Below are positions 60,641 to 64,000 of a stretch of 64,000 bases of DNA, in pieces (position 1 is the stretch's first letter; every line of letters begins with the position of its first letter). The notes under the pieces were generated by a model that saw nothing but the letters and a program-made list of their open reading frames with translations, searched no databases and was not told where the DNA came from. The position numbers were made by a program, and so were the translations under genes. The DNA is from Enoplolaimus lenunculus (taxonomy: Eukaryota; Nematoda; Enoplea; Enoplida; Thoracostomopsidae), in assembly GCA_030248215.1 (NCBI GenBank), contig JASANG010001467.1, forward strand, positions 62,001 through 126,000, written 5' to 3'.

Positions 60641-60646
60641 AATAAA
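60641..60646 (+). terminator. Polyadenylation signal of DDAH
   Basis: AATAAA lies 210 nt after the DDAH stop codon; it is the first canonical plus-strand signal downstream. Confidence 0.55.
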
Positions 60647-60665
60647 GATTACGAGCTTTAAAAGG

Positions 60666-63600
60666 ACCCAGTGAGATCTAGCTATAATCGGTTCCAAAAG
60701 TGGATAATGCATACTTCAGCATGGGTTTGCAGCTGGGTACATTATTGATTGCTGCATAGTAAAGAATGTACCCGGCACACGTTGCGTTTTGCCAATACCC
60801 TCATTCTATATGGTGGGTGAAAATGTAAGCAGAGAAAAAGAGTGTTAAACTGCAAACACGGTAAAATCACCGTCTGTTTTGTTTATATTCTTGAATCAAT
60901 TTCGTGTCTTTTAACTTTTTAGGCGTGTTCTGTATCTAGTCGACTTTCCTCAGAAATTAGGTGCAGGAAGTATCGACAGAACGCACCGCGTGCACAAGTC
61001 TATCGTGGCAGTAAAGTTTCATTACTCATAGTATGATGAAGCATTTTTGGTTTTAGTATTAAGTGGATGGTATCTTTACGTTGAATTTTTCACGAAATGA
61101 CGGAAAAATTGTGAAAAATAGTAAAGGAAAATACACACTAAGTATTGTTATAGTTTTAGCGCTATCGCTACAACAGTAATTAGTTTGTTTGTTTATTTAT
61201 TACCGCTAACATATTGTGTTTTTGGGGGAAATCATAGTTTCTCTATTTCAAGTATGTCAAATACCCTCAAACTAGAGTTTGGTTGGGCATAGCAGCGGGA
61301 GCGGCGTCCTTGGATTTCTACATTATTTTACAAAATAGGCGTGTTTGTGTTTCCGCGTACTAATTATTGTTAAGTTTAAAATTTTAATACTATGTGCTGG
61401 TTTGGTGAGCTTGGTTAATCTACTGTTTTTGTTATATCAGTCAGAATGTGTATGTATCGTTTCCTGCACGGCTGTTACTTTGACACCGTTTCAAACACAA
61501 ATTAATGGCTGACTATTTTTGTGCTGTTACAATTGGGTGATGTTTTGAATAACAGTTACGGTTGCGATATACTTTACTGAGCCGGACGCCGGCGTGTGCT
61601 GCCGGACGCTGGCTGGCGGCGACAAGCTGTAATTTTTAGTAAAAAAATTTACAGTGCCGCGCAGTGGCGTGCGGCAACACATTTACTGTGACGCGCGGCG
61701 GCGTTTGGCGGCGAGCATAGCGCCACCGTAGCGTTTGAATGTTATTGGTTTGAATATGCGGTTGCTTGGATTCGGTGTCTGTCCTGCAAGCAGTTTGAGA
61801 GTCCTGCTACACTGGATAATGTTTGTATTAATTTTGAACTGCTGATTCTTATTTGTAGCTTGATAGGCATGCTATATTGCATAGGGGTGTTATGAATTTT
61901 CAGTCATTGTTTTGACTCTCGCTAGGTATGTTAAGTTAAAAAATTTTTTGATTTTTTTGCTGCATTAAACACCCGAACCTGTGCAGGCGAGCGAACGCTG
62001 TGAGGTATAGAAAAATTTACAATGCACTTGTGAAATTTCTTAAATTTAAACGTTCAGAATCTCACAATGCTGGTATGTTTTGTATTGCAGGGGTCGACGG
62101 CTGATTGAAGGGGGTGCATATGAATAGCCTACATTATACACCGCATATATTGCAACGAAATCTTAATCATTCGACTGAGAGAGTTAACAGTGTGAGGTTT
62201 TTATAGGCGGCAATTAGCTGATTGCATGCGTAATCTTAAAAAGATTCCGATAAATGAATTAGGGTGTAGAGCAAGGTACGACCGGATATTAATTCACCGG
62301 ATCCAGATAGTGAATTTTGCCATCCGGTAGGATATAGCATCTGAATTTGTGCACTGGCTGAAATATTTGAGTCGCACTTTAGTATCTATACTAAAGTAGA
62401 ATATAATAGTTTGTTCGAATTTTTGATTTTTACCGCATCATATCGAACTTGAACTTCTTGGCTTGCCTAGAAATGTAATCGCAGCAAGATATTCAAAAGC
62501 TCATTTGAAAAAATTAATTTTTGAAACGAGGGCCGCCGCCGAATATATCCCGGTCACCTTAATAGTCAGACTCGAATGGTGCTGTAATCACTCAAGCTCG
62601 TTTTACAACAGCTATCTCCTTTCTTTCCCATGCTCCCAGACAACAACACATCAAATACAGGATATATGTTAAGCTTGAGTTGCATCGTCCTTGACGAGTG
62701 TAGGCTGTGTGCGTAATGTGTGTTGAGTAGTTAAATTAATATCGGATTGACTTGTTTTAATAATGATCACAACAGAGTTTATATATTTTTTAATATCGTT
62801 AGAAATCGAAAAAAAACCTCATCAATGTACCTAGATTTTAGTTTTTAGAAATGTGTAAAAATTTACAACCAAAAATGCCCGAAATTCAGGTAGAATTTGT
62901 CTCGGAGTTGGAAGTTCACTTCATTGAAGTTTAGTTCGAAATGATTTTTGAAAGTAGCTGACATCTTGTTGGAGCTGTGTAACTGTATGTACGCAGATTT
63001 ATACGGTATGTATGTGTTGAAGAAAGCTTATTTTGGTTTTAACGATTTATTCAGTGAAATACACCGTTAAGGTGGCGCTAGACTTGTCGTAGGTTGCTAT
63101 CATTTAAAATATTTTACATATAAATTGATGTTGCTGTGCCGTCAAGCGCCGTACTACAATCTTCGGAACGTATTGAAATTGTCAATATCGATTCAACTGT
63201 TACTGGGTTGAACATTGAGTTGAAATTTAGTATTGATTTGTGTATTGCTGAGTTTGGAAAAAGTTTTTTTTTTCAATTTTTGTTCGCCGAACTTAATTTT
63301 ATAATCTGTATTGTATGTTCGTATGCACTTTTCACTAAATCTATCAAGGATTATAAATGGGGGGTGGTGTATTTAACGCAGTGTAGTTGGTTAGAGTAAA
63401 TATATAATTGGAGAGCTAAAATACGGGATACGATATAAAGCAGAGTGTACAGTCGTTTGTCGTACTTACTGTTATTTATGCAAGTGTTGCCGGTGTAGAA
63501 AATTGTTCAGACTGATTTGGACTCAAATCGTTTATTCAAAAATTGAGGCTTTCGGGTTTAGTTCCAGTCAGGGTGCGAGCTACGTCAGTTGAAAAAATCG

Positions 63601-64000
63601 GTGCAGAATATAGACGAATTATAAAAGCGGAAGTCGGTAAAGAACCGGTGGTCAGTCAACGTGAACCACGACTAATTCTGTTTTGCATACGTCTAATTTG
63701 TTTGTATCTTAGTTTATGTTATGTTTGTGCATATATATTTATTAATTTGGTGTAAATATCAAATCTGTGTAAAAGAGTGTGAGGTTAAAGAATTAAACGT
63801 AGATGTAGATGAAGGTAAAATAGAACTATTATAGTATGCAGACCGCTAACGTTCATTACACTGACGAGTGTCATTTTACTAGCAATAGGTATTACATACT
63901 GTCAAAGTATACTGAAGTATTTGGTTGTTGCATTCTACAAGAAGAATGATATTCCCGATTTCAGTGTGAAGCTTTAGTAAACTTAGTTTAGCGATGTGCC
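60666..64000. other. Downstream of DDAH, no gene confirmed
   Basis: About 61580-61735 is GCGCCG/GGCGGCG-rich sequence related to 1380-1480 and 48700-48910. About 62275-62330 has CCGGATCCAGATAG-type relic words. The frame 63543-63755 includes a charged stretch (TSVEKIGAEYRRIIKAEVGKE) that could be an exon of an unidentified plus-strand gene running off the window, but there is no homology I recognise. Confidence 0.4.

Noticed and set aside
60425-60712. Minus-strand gene convergent with DDAH (95-aa frame)
   Set aside because: It overlaps the DDAH 3' UTR, has no recognised family, and no splice partners were found.
1-64000. Retrovirus, LTR element, Polinton, LINE or CRISPR
   Set aside because: No reverse transcriptase, integrase, capsid, long terminal repeat, or spaced direct-repeat array was seen in any frame.

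Overview
This is a window of animal nuclear DNA from an invertebrate whose lineage I cannot fix. It is AT-rich. Every recognisable gene is split by spliceosomal introns of about 110 bp to 6.8 kb, and all five host genes are conserved animal families. No ribosome-binding sites, operons or bacterial features are present. I saw no retrovirus, LTR element or Polinton.

Host genes, left to right: (1) 7919-12099 (+), an ADAP/centaurin-alpha ArfGAP with two PH domains, 8 exons, 389 aa; (2) 20518-23143 (-), RHBDL4/RHBDD1, an ER rhomboid protease, 5 exons, 316 aa; (3) 27199-28434 (+), POLR2C/RPB3 of RNA polymerase II, 2 exons, 275 aa; (4) 31533-33516 (+), a TNFAIP8/TIPE-family protein, 3 exons, 196 aa; (5) 47996-60430 (+), dimethylarginine dimethylaminohydrolase (DDAH), 6 exons over 12.4 kb, 277 aa. 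For all five, exon phases close exactly and protein lengths are near those of the human orthologues. They serve unrelated processes (Arf/phosphoinositide signalling, ER protein turnover, transcription, lipid signalling, nitric-oxide control), so the window is ordinary linkage, not a gene cluster.

Much of the rest is recognisably made of DNA transposons and their short non-autonomous derivatives, plus tRNA-derived SINEs. A 2.14-kb piggyBac element with an uninterrupted 568-aa transposase, inverted ends and flanking TTAA lies at 16670-18809. hAT-type MITEs with 8-bp target duplications are abundant (2107-2496, 3361-4132, 14873-15232, 26369-26759, 32561-32952, 40724-41128, 51050-51430 and others), and one hAT relic at 33.9-34.7 kb keeps a transposase C-terminal fragment. 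Other elements are a Mutator-like 9-bp-TSD MITE with a tRNA-like core (14260-14451), a 208-bp Tc1/mariner-like palindrome (41457-41664), a PIF/Harbinger-like MITE nested in a tandem-repeat element (53050-53344), a fold-back element (36639-37314), and an inverted-repeat element whose centre is a 19-bp minisatellite (38.76-39.9 kb). SINE clusters occur at 24.0-24.5 and 43.86-44.55 kb.

The most unusual pattern is that many separate MITE families carry arrays of a short family-specific word (for example CCGGTT, ATCGGC, GTCTCGG, GGACCCGG, TTTTTCCGG) just inside both ends in mirrored orientation. This looks like a set of subterminal transposase-recognition codes. No novel host defence or biosynthetic system is evident.
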